64,000 nt of DNA. Source: Deltaproteobacteria bacterium. Its GTDB lineage: Bacteria > Myxococcota_A > UBA9160 > UBA6930. Positions 8,567 through 16,809 of the stretch are shown one piece after another. Each line of letters starts with the position of its first letter. Within the stretch, counting starts at the first letter, position 1. The translations under genes and the position numbers were made by a program. Location: NCBI GenBank assembly GCA_029261795.1, contig JAJDAP010000026.1, positions 1 to 64,000 of the forward strand. Direction: 5' to 3'. The notes beneath the pieces were generated by a model. That model was not told where the DNA came from. It saw only the letters and a list, made by a program, of their open reading frames with translations, and ran no database searches.

Positions 8567-9418
8567 GTGCCCGACTCTCAGGTCGCACTCGTCACTGGCG
8601 CCAGCCGCGGCATTGGCCGCGCCACCAGCCTCGCCCTGGCTGAGGCAGGCTTCGATGTCGTCGTCGCCGCTCGCACCGTCACCGGTAGCGAGGTCCACAA
8701 CTACGGGTCGAGTCGCGATCGGCCGCTCGAACGCGCGATGCCGGGCAGCTTGGAAGAAACGGCCGAAGCGATTCGCGAACGAGGTCAACGCGCTGCCGTG
8801 GTGCGCCTCGACCTGCTCGACCGGGGCTCGGTAGAAGAAGCCGCGAAAGCTGCGAGCGAAGCCTTTGGCCAGATCGACCTGCTGGTGAACAACGCCGTCT
8901 ACCAGGGGCCGGGCACGATGGACCCGGTCCTCGAGTTGGAACTGGATCACGTCGAGACCATCTACCGCGCGAACGTGGTGCACCAGCTGCTGCTCGTTCA
9001 ACGCCTGATGCCGGCCATGGTCGAGCGCGGTAACGGTACGATCATCAACGTGGTTTCAGCGGCCGGCATGAGCGATCCGGGGTTGCCGCCGGATGCCGGG
9101 GGCTGGGGCTTCGCCTACGGCTCGTCGAAGGCCGCCCTGATCCGCATGAGCGGTTGCCTGCTCGCCGAACACCGCGGCTCCGGCGTGCGCTTCTTCAACA
9201 TGGAGCCGGGCTTGATCCTGACCGAGAGCATGAAGGCCCAGGGCCTCGATGAGGCACTCATCAAGGAATACGGGGGCGCGCCCCCGATCGTCCCGGCCGC
9301 CGTGATCCGCTGGCTCGCGACGGCAGCGGAGGCCGAGGCCTGGAACGGCAAGGTCCTTCACGCCCAACCCCACGCCAAGGAGTTGGCGCTGGTTCCCGGC
9401 TGGCCGCCTGCCGGTTGA
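8567..9418 (+). CDS. Short-chain dehydrogenase/reductase (classical SDR)
   Basis: This 283-residue NAD(P)-dependent oxidoreductase has the nucleotide motif TGASRGIG at residues 10-17, NNAVYQ for the NAG motif and the catalytic Tyr-x-x-x-Lys as YGSSK, with the serine in VVSAAG. Start is GTG at 8567 with AAGGAGA nine bases upstream. There is an insertion after the second strand (around EVHNYGSSRDRPLERAM) compared with minimal 250-residue SDRs. It lies 30 bp after the AOR operon on the same strand and may read through from it. Substrate not deducible; a small-molecule alcohol or ketone is likely. Confidence 0.87.
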   Translation: MPDSQVALVTGASRGIGRATSLALAEAGFDVVVAARTVTGSEVHNYGSSRDRPLERAMPGSLEETAEAIRERGQRAAVVRLDLLDRGSVEEAAKAASEAFGQIDLLVNNAVYQGPGTMDPVLELELDHVETIYRANVVHQLLLVQRLMPAMVERGNGTIINVVSAAGMSDPGLPPDAGGWGFAYGSSKAALIRMSGCLLAEHRGSGVRFFNMEPGLILTESMKAQGLDEALIKEYGGAPPIVPAAVIRWLATAAEAEAWNGKVLHAQPHAKELALVPGWPPAG

Positions 9419-9449
9419 AACTCGCAACGGACGAGGACCGCAAGCGCAC

Positions 9450-10310
9450 ATGACGGATCCGAAGATCGCGCTGAACCAGGCCTGGTGGGACGAGCGTGCG
9501 CCGCTTCACGTCGCCGGTGACTTCTATGACATCGAAGCGTTCAAGCGGGCCGGTGCCAGCACCCTGCAAGCCTTCGAGATCGACGAACTCGGTGATGTTG
9601 CCGGCCTCGATCTGGTGCACTTGCAATGTCATTTTGGGCTCGACTCGCTCTCCTGGGCCAGACGAGGCGCACGCGTGACCGGCCTCGACTTCTCGCCGAA
9701 CGCGATCACGGCAGCCGCCGAGCTGGCGAGCCAGATCGAGGTCGATGCTGCCTTCGTGGCTTCAGACGTCCACGATGCGGTCGAGGCCCTTGGCGAGCGC
9801 CAGTTCGACGTGGTCTACACCGGCCACGGGGCGCTCTGCTGGTTGCCCGACCTGGAGCGCTGGGCAGGCGTCGTCGCGCGCCTGCTGAGAGCCGGCGGGC
9901 GGCTCTATCTGGCCGAGTTCCACCCCCTCGTGGACGCCCTCGGCGAGGAGGAGCCGGTCTTCGAGATCGACTATTTTACGGGCCCAGCGGGGTTCAAGTG
10001 GAACGGTCCCGGAAGTTATGCGACGAGCGAGCCGACCGAGTTCGACGACAACTGGGAATGGATCCATCCCCTCGGCGAAGTCGTCAGCGCCCTCGCCGGG
10101 GCAGGCCTACGCATCGACAAGCTGACCGAGCGCGAAGAAACCTTCTTCCCCCGCTTCCCGTTCCTGGTCGAGAACCCCGGCAAGATCTACCGGATGCCCG
10201 CAGGCCGCCCCCGCATCCCCCTCAGCTACTCCCTGCTCGCCACGAAACCCAGAGCGGGGACGGACTCCTCAAGTTTCAAGATTGCAAGTTTTTCAAACTT
10301 GCAAACTTGA
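9450..10310 (+). CDS. Class I SAM-dependent methyltransferase with palindrome-derived C-terminus
   Basis: This 286-residue Rossmann methyltransferase has motif I as LQCHFGLDSLSWARRGA followed by VTGLDFSPNAI, and the motif IV region VVYTGHGALCWLPDL. These fit the small UbiE/COQ5-like group that modifies small molecules. The last 19 or so residues (from RAGTDSSSFK) are encoded by the left arm of an 89-bp palindrome at 10249-10337, which also supplies the stop codon. The original C-terminus was therefore probably replaced when that element inserted; the catalytic domain is complete without it. Confidence 0.82.
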   Translation: MTDPKIALNQAWWDERAPLHVAGDFYDIEAFKRAGASTLQAFEIDELGDVAGLDLVHLQCHFGLDSLSWARRGARVTGLDFSPNAITAAAELASQIEVDAAFVASDVHDAVEALGERQFDVVYTGHGALCWLPDLERWAGVVARLLRAGGRLYLAEFHPLVDALGEEEPVFEIDYFTGPAGFKWNGPGSYATSEPTEFDDNWEWIHPLGEVVSALAGAGLRIDKLTEREETFFPRFPFLVENPGKIYRMPAGRPRIPLSYSLLATKPRAGTDSSSFKIASFSNLQT

Positions 10311-10337
10311 AACTTGAGGAGTCCGTCCCCGCTCTGG
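10249..10337. repeat. 89-bp near-perfect palindrome (REP/MITE-like), possible convergent terminator
   Basis: Two 43-base arms (10249-10291 and 10295-10337) are inverted complements with one mismatch around a three-base loop. The outer part reads CCAGAGCGGGGACGGACTCC and the inner part AAGTTTCAAG. GGGGACGGAC-type outer arms are, from general familiarity, like hairpins seen near REP-associated transposases, and a broken transposase of that class sits at 1-517. The element lies between convergent genes, encodes the C-terminal tails of both, and could form a strong bidirectional terminator, though it lacks a classic U-tract. Confidence 0.9.
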
Positions 10338-10729
10338 TGGCACGGCGCATGCGTTCCATTTCTTCCCAGCCGATGTAGTGGGTGGGGCCGTTGTCGTCGA
10401 AGAAGAGTACGGGGCCTTCGCAGATGAAGAGATACTCGGTGTCTTCGAGCGCCGTGTTCGTACAGGTAGTCGCCGGCAGAGACGTAGCCGTCGCGCACCT
10501 CGAGCTTTCCTTTCAGCACGTAGGTGTGGGCGGCAGACAAGTGCTTGTGGGCTTCGGCCACGTAGCCCTTGTTCCAGCGGAATAACGCCGCCCATTGGCC
10601 ACTCTCGGAGCCGGTCCAGAGCACCTTGATCCAGGCATTCTCGCCGGTCGGCAACCAGCCGGCCTCAGCCGAGACCAGCGTGTCCATCAGCTCGGGGTTG
10701 AGGGGTGAGATGTCCTGGGCCAGCGCCAT
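10276..10729 (-). pseudogene. Cupin-domain protein, frameshifted
   Basis: The ATG at 10729 starts a cupin beta-barrel: metal-ligand segment AEAHKHLSAAHTYVLKGKLEV is followed by GYVSAGDYLYEHG, as in the ChrR/2,4'-dihydroxyacetophenone-dioxygenase-like cupins. Near 10450-10455 the frame breaks. The next frame continues convincingly with LEDTEYLFICEGPVLFF and THYIGWEEMERM, then enters the palindrome and stops at 10276. One extra base or two missing bases explain it. It lies 28 bp downstream of the selenoprotein gene on the same strand, so the two may have been one operon. It could be a real pseudogene or an assembly error. Confidence 0.7.
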
Positions 10730-10757
10730 GTTCGGTTCCTCGGGTTCAGCCCGCCGC

Positions 10758-11447
10758 CTAGCGAGCCAGATGCTCGCTGATCACCTGCTCCCATTCGGAG
10801 GGGCGGAAGAACATCGGCCCCATTCCGCCCTTGTAGGCGACCTCGCCGCCCTTGGCGATCAGGTAGAGCCGCTCGGGCATTGCCGCGTAATCCTTGGCAA
10901 CGGCATCATCCATCTCGTCGACCAGTGCGGGCATTTCCAGGGCCAGCTTGACCATGCACGCCTGGCCTACTTCGACCCGCTCGTCCATGGATTCGTGCTG
11001 GGCGAAGAGCACGGCGTCCTGCTCGTTCTCCTTCACCTGCCAGCCGTCGGTCGGGTGAATCTCGCGCAGGTAGATCACGTAGAAGTCGACCTGCTCGCGG
11101 AACTGCTGATAGATCCGATTGAGGGTCCCAGCCTGGGCCCGGAACGGCGGTCAGGTGTAGGACCCGAAGATCAAGGCGACAGGCCTTTCTGCGAAGCGAT
11201 CGGAGAGCCGCAGGGTCTCGCCTTCGCTACCCCCGTAGCCGGGCATGAAGGGGAGCTCGAAATCCCGGGCAGGCTCGCCCTGCTGGACCGAATTCGCCTC
11301 GCGCGGCATCAGCTCGGCAACCACTTCTGCGGCTTTCGGATGCGCCATCGCCGCCGCGAGATCGTCCTTGTCGAGGCCTTCCATGGCGTCGCCTTCGAGC
11401 CGTTCGAAAATCTCGGCCTTGAGGGCATCGAGGTCCTGGTCAGGCAT
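10758..11447 (-). CDS. Iodothyronine-deiodinase-family selenoprotein (in-frame UGA as selenocysteine)
   Basis: The ORF track splits this gene at a TGA (11151-11153), but the frame is continuous across it. Upstream is LIFGSYT, then the TGA, then PPFRAQ. This is the deiodinase active site, where animal enzymes have S-C-T-Sec-P-P-F. Downstream follow VIYLREIHPTDGW, FAQHESMDERV, PERLYLI and YKGGMGP, all counterparts of vertebrate deiodinase blocks (EEAHPSDGW, QHRSLEDRV, ERLYV, YQGGRGP). The product is 229 residues with Sec at position 99. The first 60 or so residues form a helical, acidic region, and the rest is a thioredoxin fold. A SECIS-like hairpin begins ten bases after the UGA. Bacterial members are presumed thiol redox or peroxidase enzymes, since thyroid hormone is not a substrate here. 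SelA/SelB/tRNA-Sec genes are not in the window. Confidence 0.87.
11123..11140 (-). promoter_or_regulatory. Candidate bacterial SECIS hairpin
   Basis: On the mRNA the UGA codon is followed by ten bases and then GGGCCCAGGCUGGGACCC. This folds as a three-pair base (GGG/CCC), a single bulged A, a four-pair stem (CCCA/UGGG) and a GGC loop. SelB-dependent SECIS elements in bacteria are short hairpins placed at about this distance, with a bulged base and G residues at the loop. Fold and spacing are seen directly; binding by SelB is inferred. Confidence 0.55.
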
Positions 11448-11580
11448 CCGGGCTCCTCCCTATGGGCGGCGAAACGGTACCTCAAGCACCGGTACAGCCC
11501 AGGCCGGCATTGACCGATACGCCTGCCTGTAACTTGCCGCCTGCCCGACGGCCGATTCTCGACATCAAAGGATCCGAGCT

Positions 11581-12285
11581 GTGGCCAAAGAGCCTCCGGT
11601 CCTGGTCTATGGAGACCGGGCGGACAGACAATTCTCGAGCAGATTGCTCGGCCTGGGCTTCCGTGCGCTTCGGGCGGGCGACGCCAATGAAGCCCGCGAG
11701 CAGCTCGAAGGCGCCGGGGACGTCGTCTATGCCGCCCTGATCGACGGCTCCTCGGACCCTGGCGAGATCCGCGCGCTTTCGAGACTCGCCAAAGACCTCC
11801 AGATCTTCGTGGTCGGGCCGCGACCCGACGATGTCCAGATCAGCGCGCTTCGCGGCCTGCGCCTCCAGATCGGACTGTTCGACCCGCTCGAGGACGGCGT
11901 GCTGCAGTTCTGCCTCGGCCAGGCCGCCCTGGCCCGTGGCGGATCCGAGGGCCGCCGCGATGGCCGCGTCCCGACCGACCTCACGGCCCTGGTGCGCGCC
12001 AAGACCGGCCCGCGCACCGCGGGCATCCACGAGATGTCGGTGAGCGGCGCCTACCTCACGACGCTCCGACCGCTGATGAAGGGCGCCGTGATCCCGATCG
12101 AGCTCCGGCTGCCGGAAGGAGAGATCCTGGTCGAATCCACCGTCGTCTGGAGCAACGTCATCGGCAACCTGCGCCGCGATCGCCACCCGACGGGCATGGC
12201 CGTGAAATTCGGCCCGCTAGGCGAAGCGGAGATGGCAGCGTTGGCCCGCTACCTCCGCCAGCAGCTCGAACGCTTCCGCCTCTGA
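11581..12285 (+). CDS. PilZ-domain protein with receiver-like N-terminal half
   Basis: This is a 234-residue cytoplasmic protein. Residues 1-115 resemble a degenerate receiver fold (VLVYGDRADRQ, IFVVGPRPDD) without a clear phospho-acceptor site. Residues 120-225 are a PilZ domain with the c-di-GMP signature in two parts, RRDGR and then MSVSGAYL. Start is GTG at 11581. It lies divergent from the selenoprotein across a 133-bp spacer that should hold both promoters. A c-di-GMP-responsive output is likely; the target, motility or surface polysaccharide, is unknown. Confidence 0.8.
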   Translation: MAKEPPVLVYGDRADRQFSSRLLGLGFRALRAGDANEAREQLEGAGDVVYAALIDGSSDPGEIRALSRLAKDLQIFVVGPRPDDVQISALRGLRLQIGLFDPLEDGVLQFCLGQAALARGGSEGRRDGRVPTDLTALVRAKTGPRTAGIHEMSVSGAYLTTLRPLMKGAVIPIELRLPEGEILVESTVVWSNVIGNLRRDRHPTGMAVKFGPLGEAEMAALARYLRQQLERFRL

Positions 12286-12361
12286 TCCGGTCCCTGACGG
12301 CGGCCTTGCTGGGTTAGCATCGCTTCATCCGGACGCGCCCGCGTTGCCGGAGGGAGACCGA

Positions 12362-13825
12362 ATGATCGAGCTGTTGACTACCTTCGGGATCGGACTGTTC
12401 ACGATCTTCTTGCTCTACGTGTTCGTCCGCACCCGCTACAAGAAGGCCGGCCCCGACGAAGCGTTGATCGTCTTCGGGCGCCGCAAGTTGTTGGGCGACA
12501 AGGTCGTCGACGAAGATGGCAACACCCAGGGCTTCCGAATCGTACGGGGCGGCGGCACCTTCATCTGGCCGGGTTGGGAAGCGCACGATCGTCTCTCGAT
12601 GAAGATGATGACGCTCGAGATCAACATGCCGCACGTCTACACCGAGCAAGGCATTCCGATCAACGTGCGTGCCGTTGCCCAGGTAAAGATCGAGGCGAAG
12701 ACCGCGTCGATTCGAAACGCCGCGGAGTCATTCCTCGGCATGCCCGTGGAAGATGTCCGCTCGACGATCCAGGAGACCGTGGCCGGCCACCTGCGTGGAA
12801 TCATCGGCACGCTGACGATCGAAACGCTCTATCGCGACCAGAAATCGTTCCAGGAGAAGGTCCGTTCCGAGGCGCAAGAGGATCTGATCGCGATGGGCTT
12901 CGAGTTCAAGTCCTTCGTGTTCCAGGAGATCCAGGACGACCAGGGCTACCTCGACGCGCTGGGCCAGCCCAAGATCCAAGAGGCGCTGAAGCAGGCGCGC
13001 ATCGCCACCGCGAATGCCGACCGCGACGCCAAGATCGAGGAAGAGAATGCCAGGCGCGCCAAGGAGCAACAACGCTTCAGCGTCGACACTGAGGTGGCCG
13101 ACGCCGAGAAGGAGCTCTCTCTAAAGCAGGCCAGCATCAAGGAAGAAGTCGACGTTGCGCATGCCCAGGCCACCAAGGCCGGTGAGATGGAGACCAAGGT
13201 CCAGAACATCGCGATCGCAGCGAAGGAAGTCGATCGCCAGAAGCTCGAACTGAACGCGCAGGTGCGCGAGCAGGCGGACGCACGCAAGTACCAGGTGGAG
13301 CGCGACGCCGACGCCTCCCGCTACCGGATCGAGAACGAGGCGGCAGCCGAGCGCAAACGGCGCGAGGAGATCTCTGAAGCCGTCCGAGCCGAGGGTTTGG
13401 CGACCGCGGCGGCCGAGGCCGCCCAGCGCCGCGACATCGGTATCGCCGATGGTGATGCGATTCTGGCGCGTGGTCAGGCCGAAGCCGAGGCCCGGCGCCA
13501 GCTCGCGGAAGCCTTGAAGCTCTACAACGAAGCCGGCCTCTCGATCGAAGCACTCAAGGTGCTGCCCGACATCGCGGCCGCGATCAGCGAACCGCTCTCA
13601 CGCGCCGGCAGCACCACGATCATCAGCAACGGGGGCGCGCCCGGTTCGGGAACCGGCACGGCCAAGCTGACCGAGGACGTGGTGCAGGTCCTCAGCCAGC
13701 TGAGCCCGATCCTGAATCAGCTCGCCGGTGTCGAGCTGAACGACTTCCTGCGCGGCATCGCGGCGCTTCCGGGCGCGGCCGCCCAGAACCTGAGCGCCGG
13801 GGACGCCCAGGATTCCGAAGGTTAG
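12362..13825 (+). CDS. Flotillin-like SPFH/band 7 membrane scaffold
   Basis: This 487-residue protein has one N-terminal membrane helix (LLTTFGIGLFTIFLLYVFV), then a band 7 domain (residues about 30-200 with GGGTFIWPGWEAHDRLSMK) and a long Ala/Glu/Lys/Arg-rich coiled-coil segment (about 215-385), the flotillin layout. Flotillins assemble membrane microdomains. ATG 12362 has GGAGGGAG upstream and is preferred over the ORF-track start six codons earlier. The next gene begins three bases after its stop, so the pair is co-transcribed. Confidence 0.87.
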   Translation: MIELLTTFGIGLFTIFLLYVFVRTRYKKAGPDEALIVFGRRKLLGDKVVDEDGNTQGFRIVRGGGTFIWPGWEAHDRLSMKMMTLEINMPHVYTEQGIPINVRAVAQVKIEAKTASIRNAAESFLGMPVEDVRSTIQETVAGHLRGIIGTLTIETLYRDQKSFQEKVRSEAQEDLIAMGFEFKSFVFQEIQDDQGYLDALGQPKIQEALKQARIATANADRDAKIEEENARRAKEQQRFSVDTEVADAEKELSLKQASIKEEVDVAHAQATKAGEMETKVQNIAIAAKEVDRQKLELNAQVREQADARKYQVERDADASRYRIENEAAAERKRREEISEAVRAEGLATAAAEAAQRRDIGIADGDAILARGQAEAEARRQLAEALKLYNEAGLSIEALKVLPDIAAAISEPLSRAGSTTIISNGGAPGSGTGTAKLTEDVVQVLSQLSPILNQLAGVELNDFLRGIAALPGAAAQNLSAGDAQDSEG

Positions 13826-13828
13826 TTC

Positions 13829-14851
13829 GTGGCGACTACCGCGCTCAAGGATCTGCTGCGAGAACTCGAGAACGCCCGGGGTCTGCGCGGCCGGCTTGGC
13901 ATCCTGGCGCGCTCCTTTGATCTGCTCCGGAAGCTCAGCCCCGCCGACCGCGAGCGCGTTGCACTGAGGGTCGGTAGCGACTGGGCCTGGGGTCAGATCG
14001 AGCGCTCGTTCATGAAGGACGGCAAGCTCTCGGAAGCCGAACAGGTCATCCAGCAAGCCTTCGAGACGATTGGCTCGGCGGACCCCTCCGAGCTTCGTCA
14101 GGCGGCGCGCAGGATCCGCGAACGAGACACCGACGGCCTCGAGCAAGCCGCCATCCAGACGCTGGAACGGATCCTCGAAGAGGACGGTGCGCTCACCGCG
14201 CCGCCGGGCGAGGCGGTTGCGACCCCGCTCGGCGTGAATGCCGCACTCGACACGGTGGCCAAGAGCGAGGACGTGGCCGTCACGGAAACGTCCGAGGCGA
14301 CCCAACCCGCTGCAGCCAAGAACGCTTCAGAGGCGCCGGCCCCGGCCGAGCCGAAGCCCGCCGCCATCACGCCGAGGCGGCGCCTGCCGAGCCCGGGGCA
14401 ACCGACCCCCCGAAAGCAACCGCCGCCTCCCCCTCGACGTCCAGCCCCAGCGCGATCCCGGGCAGCCCGTCGCGATGAGCCGACGGCCCCCGATCCGCCA
14501 GCGGCGCTGGCGTTCCCGAGCAGCGCCGAGCGGCTCCGCGCCTTGCGCAGCCTGCGGACGCCCGGGCACGCCGCGAGCCTCGGCTCTGCGACGCGCAGAC
14601 AATGGATCGCGGGGCTCGGCAGCAGCTGGGCCGGCCGCCGCGCGCTCTCCTCGATGATCCAGGCGGGTGCCCTCGAGGATCTCGACGAAGCGCTGACGCT
14701 GATCGATCTGCTCGAACGCGATTCCGACAAGGTCTGGTGTTTGATCGATTGGGTCGAAAGCCAATCGCCGGCGGCTCCCGAACGAGCTCGGCTGCTCGAG
14801 GCGGCGCCGTCGCCGAGTTCGCGCCGTCGCCTCGAGCGGCGCCTCGTCTGA
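13829..14851 (+). CDS. Uncharacterised protein coupled to flotillin gene
   Basis: This 340-residue protein matches no family I recognise. Residues 1-115 are helical and charged, with LRKLSPADRERVALRVGSDWAW. The middle (about 150-225) is low-complexity Ala/Pro/Arg. The C-terminal 100 residues are again helical, with a tryptophan pair in SSWAGRRALSSMI and KVWCLIDWVES. No signal peptide or membrane segment is visible. Start is GTG three bases after the flotillin stop, so it is probably an accessory to that scaffold. The two helical halves may be diverged repeats. Confidence 0.65.
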   Translation: MATTALKDLLRELENARGLRGRLGILARSFDLLRKLSPADRERVALRVGSDWAWGQIERSFMKDGKLSEAEQVIQQAFETIGSADPSELRQAARRIRERDTDGLEQAAIQTLERILEEDGALTAPPGEAVATPLGVNAALDTVAKSEDVAVTETSEATQPAAAKNASEAPAPAEPKPAAITPRRRLPSPGQPTPRKQPPPPPRRPAPARSRAARRDEPTAPDPPAALAFPSSAERLRALRSLRTPGHAASLGSATRRQWIAGLGSSWAGRRALSSMIQAGALEDLDEALTLIDLLERDSDKVWCLIDWVESQSPAAPERARLLEAAPSPSSRRRLERRLV

Positions 14852-14903
14852 GCCAAGTCTTGCGAGGTGTTCTGCCAGACCTGAATCCGACGAGGAGAAC
14901 CCG

Positions 14904-15614
14904 GTGATCGACTACTTCGGCTACATCACCACCATGAGCTGGCGCGTGGGCATCGCGCTGGAAGAGTTGGGCCTCGAATACGGCTTCACGTCGGTGAACA
15001 TCGGCAGCGGCGAACAATTCACGTCGGAACACACGGCGCGAAATCCGATGCAGAAGGTTCCGGTCATCATCGACCACGACCCGGCAGATGGTGGCGAAGC
15101 CATTACGGTCTTCGAATCCGGCGCGATCCTCTGGTACCTGGCCGAGAAGACCGGAAGGTTGATGCCTGGCAACCCGCGCGCGCGGGCCGAGTTCCACGCC
15201 TGGTTCTTCTGGATCGTCACCGGCTATGGAAACGCCCTCAGCTGGCCCGGCGCGACCTTCCACACCGACCCCCGGTATCGCCTCTTCGACAAGACCGACT
15301 ACGGGCAGGCGACCTACGAACGCTTCACCAACGCGAGCATCCAGGCCCACGCCAAACTCGACGAAAGGCTCGAGGGCCGCGAATTCATCTGCGGCGACTA
15401 TTCGATCATCGACATCGCGGCCATGGGCTCGACGGTTCCCCTCCTCCTGCACGGCGTCGAGGATCTCTCCAGGTACCCGAATCTCGAGCGCTGGTATGGT
15501 GCCGTGCGCAGCCGCCCGGCAGTGGCGCGCGGCATCGCCCTCGGCGACGAAGCGCGATCCAAGCTGCCGGATTACTACGCGGCCGCGCTCTTTGGAGAGC
15601 CCTGGCCGGCCTGA
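14904..15614 (+). CDS. Glutathione S-transferase family protein
   Basis: This 236-residue protein has a thioredoxin-fold N-terminal domain (ARNPMQKVPVIID with the cis-proline, then FESGAILWYLAEK) and an all-helical C-terminal domain containing FICGDYSIIDIAAMG, the conserved N-capping/hydrophobic staple motif. It resembles the YfcG/YghU nu-class relatives by the MQKVPVI pattern. Function: glutathione conjugation or disulfide reduction of small molecules. Start is GTG 14904 after a GAGGAGA site. It stands alone between a flotillin pair and an orphan ParA. Confidence 0.85.
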   Translation: MIDYFGYITTMSWRVGIALEELGLEYGFTSVNIGSGEQFTSEHTARNPMQKVPVIIDHDPADGGEAITVFESGAILWYLAEKTGRLMPGNPRARAEFHAWFFWIVTGYGNALSWPGATFHTDPRYRLFDKTDYGQATYERFTNASIQAHAKLDERLEGREFICGDYSIIDIAAMGSTVPLLLHGVEDLSRYPNLERWYGAVRSRPAVARGIALGDEARSKLPDYYAAALFGEPWPA

Positions 15615-15742
15615 CCAGCCCACCTAGCCTCGAGACCGGACCTCGAGCCCTGACCGCGGGTCTTGACGGCGGGCCGCGAATCCCCGCGGATTGGCCTATC
15701 TTCGCGTCCGAGACGGGGAGACGCCGACAGGATTACAACCGC

Positions 15743-16768
15743 GTGGGTAGTACCTACGATCGCCTCCGACGGGCCGATGCCATCCGGCAGCGCAAGGCCG
15801 AACGGCGCCGCGCGCCCGGCCCCCGCCGCTATAAGGTCCTCACGATCGCGAACAACAAGGGCGGCGTCGGGAAGACCACCCTCGCGCTCAATCTGGCGGT
15901 CTACCTGCGCGCCCGGCGCGAGGACTGGCCGGTCCTGGTCGTCAACCTCGACGACCAGGACACCATGGATCGTGCGCTGACGCTCGGCGAGCGGCGCCAT
16001 CGCATCGACATCCTCCGCGCTGCCCGGGATCGCCGACTCGATCGTTCCATCTGCCCCGGACAATTCGGCCTCCAGTACGTGCCTGCCACACAGGATCTCG
16101 AAGCCCTCGCCGCAGCCTGGCCAGGTGGCGACGGCCTCGATCTGTTGTTGCAGGCCAGTGGCTTCGAGGGCCTGGTCATCGTCGACACCAAGAGCGATCT
16201 CGGCCCGGTGACCCGGAGCGCATTGGCCGCGAGCGATCGTGTCCTGGTTCCGGTGAAGGACCTCGGTTCGCTCCGCGAAGCCGAGCGGTTGTTCGCCATG
16301 CTCACCGAATGGGGCCGACCCGTCGCGCATGCGCGCGTGCTGTTCTCGCTCATCGACCTGCGCGTCAAGGTCAAGGCCGATGGCAATTCGGTCGACGTCC
16401 TCGCGCTCCTGCTGAGAGAACTGCGGGAACGCAGGTGGCCCAACCTACCGACCTTCCTGTCACGAAGCGCCGCGGTAGAGGCACTGGCCAACCACCCCGA
16501 CGGGCGCCCACGAACCGTCCTGCACGGTGCGCCGCGCTCGGTCGTGCATCGCCAGTTCCGCTCGCTGGCCGATGAGGTGATCGAAATGATCGACGCCATC
16601 GAAAGTGTCCCGACGGCGGCGCCGGAACCGATCGAAGTTCTTGCGAATGGGAAGCGCGAGCCCTCGCCGCCGCCAGCTACGGCGCCGGACGCGACAACGG
16701 AAGCCGCACCAGCGCGCTCCTTCGCACGTTGGAGGTTCGGGCGCGGCGGAGCGAAAGATCCTCTTTGA
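15743..16768 (+). CDS. Orphan ParA/MinD-family ATPase
   Basis: This 341-residue deviant-Walker ATPase carries NNKGGVGKTT from residue 37, the switch strand VVNLDDQDT and a later VIVDTKSDLG. The first 30 residues are basic (RQRKAERRRAPGPRR) and may bind DNA or membrane. The last 60 residues are Ala/Pro-rich and lack a known domain. No ParB or parS-like partner lies beside it, so it is an orphan used for positioning some cargo other than the replicon. Start GTG 15743 is the only nearby candidate. Confidence 0.8.
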   Translation: MGSTYDRLRRADAIRQRKAERRRAPGPRRYKVLTIANNKGGVGKTTLALNLAVYLRARREDWPVLVVNLDDQDTMDRALTLGERRHRIDILRAARDRRLDRSICPGQFGLQYVPATQDLEALAAAWPGGDGLDLLLQASGFEGLVIVDTKSDLGPVTRSALAASDRVLVPVKDLGSLREAERLFAMLTEWGRPVAHARVLFSLIDLRVKVKADGNSVDVLALLLRELRERRWPNLPTFLSRSAAVEALANHPDGRPRTVLHGAPRSVVHRQFRSLADEVIEMIDAIESVPTAAPEPIEVLANGKREPSPPPATAPDATTEAAPARSFARWRFGRGGAKDPL

Positions 16769-16809
16769 CTTTGCACTGCCCCGTCGAGCGCGCGCCAGCA
16801 CCGGACCCA

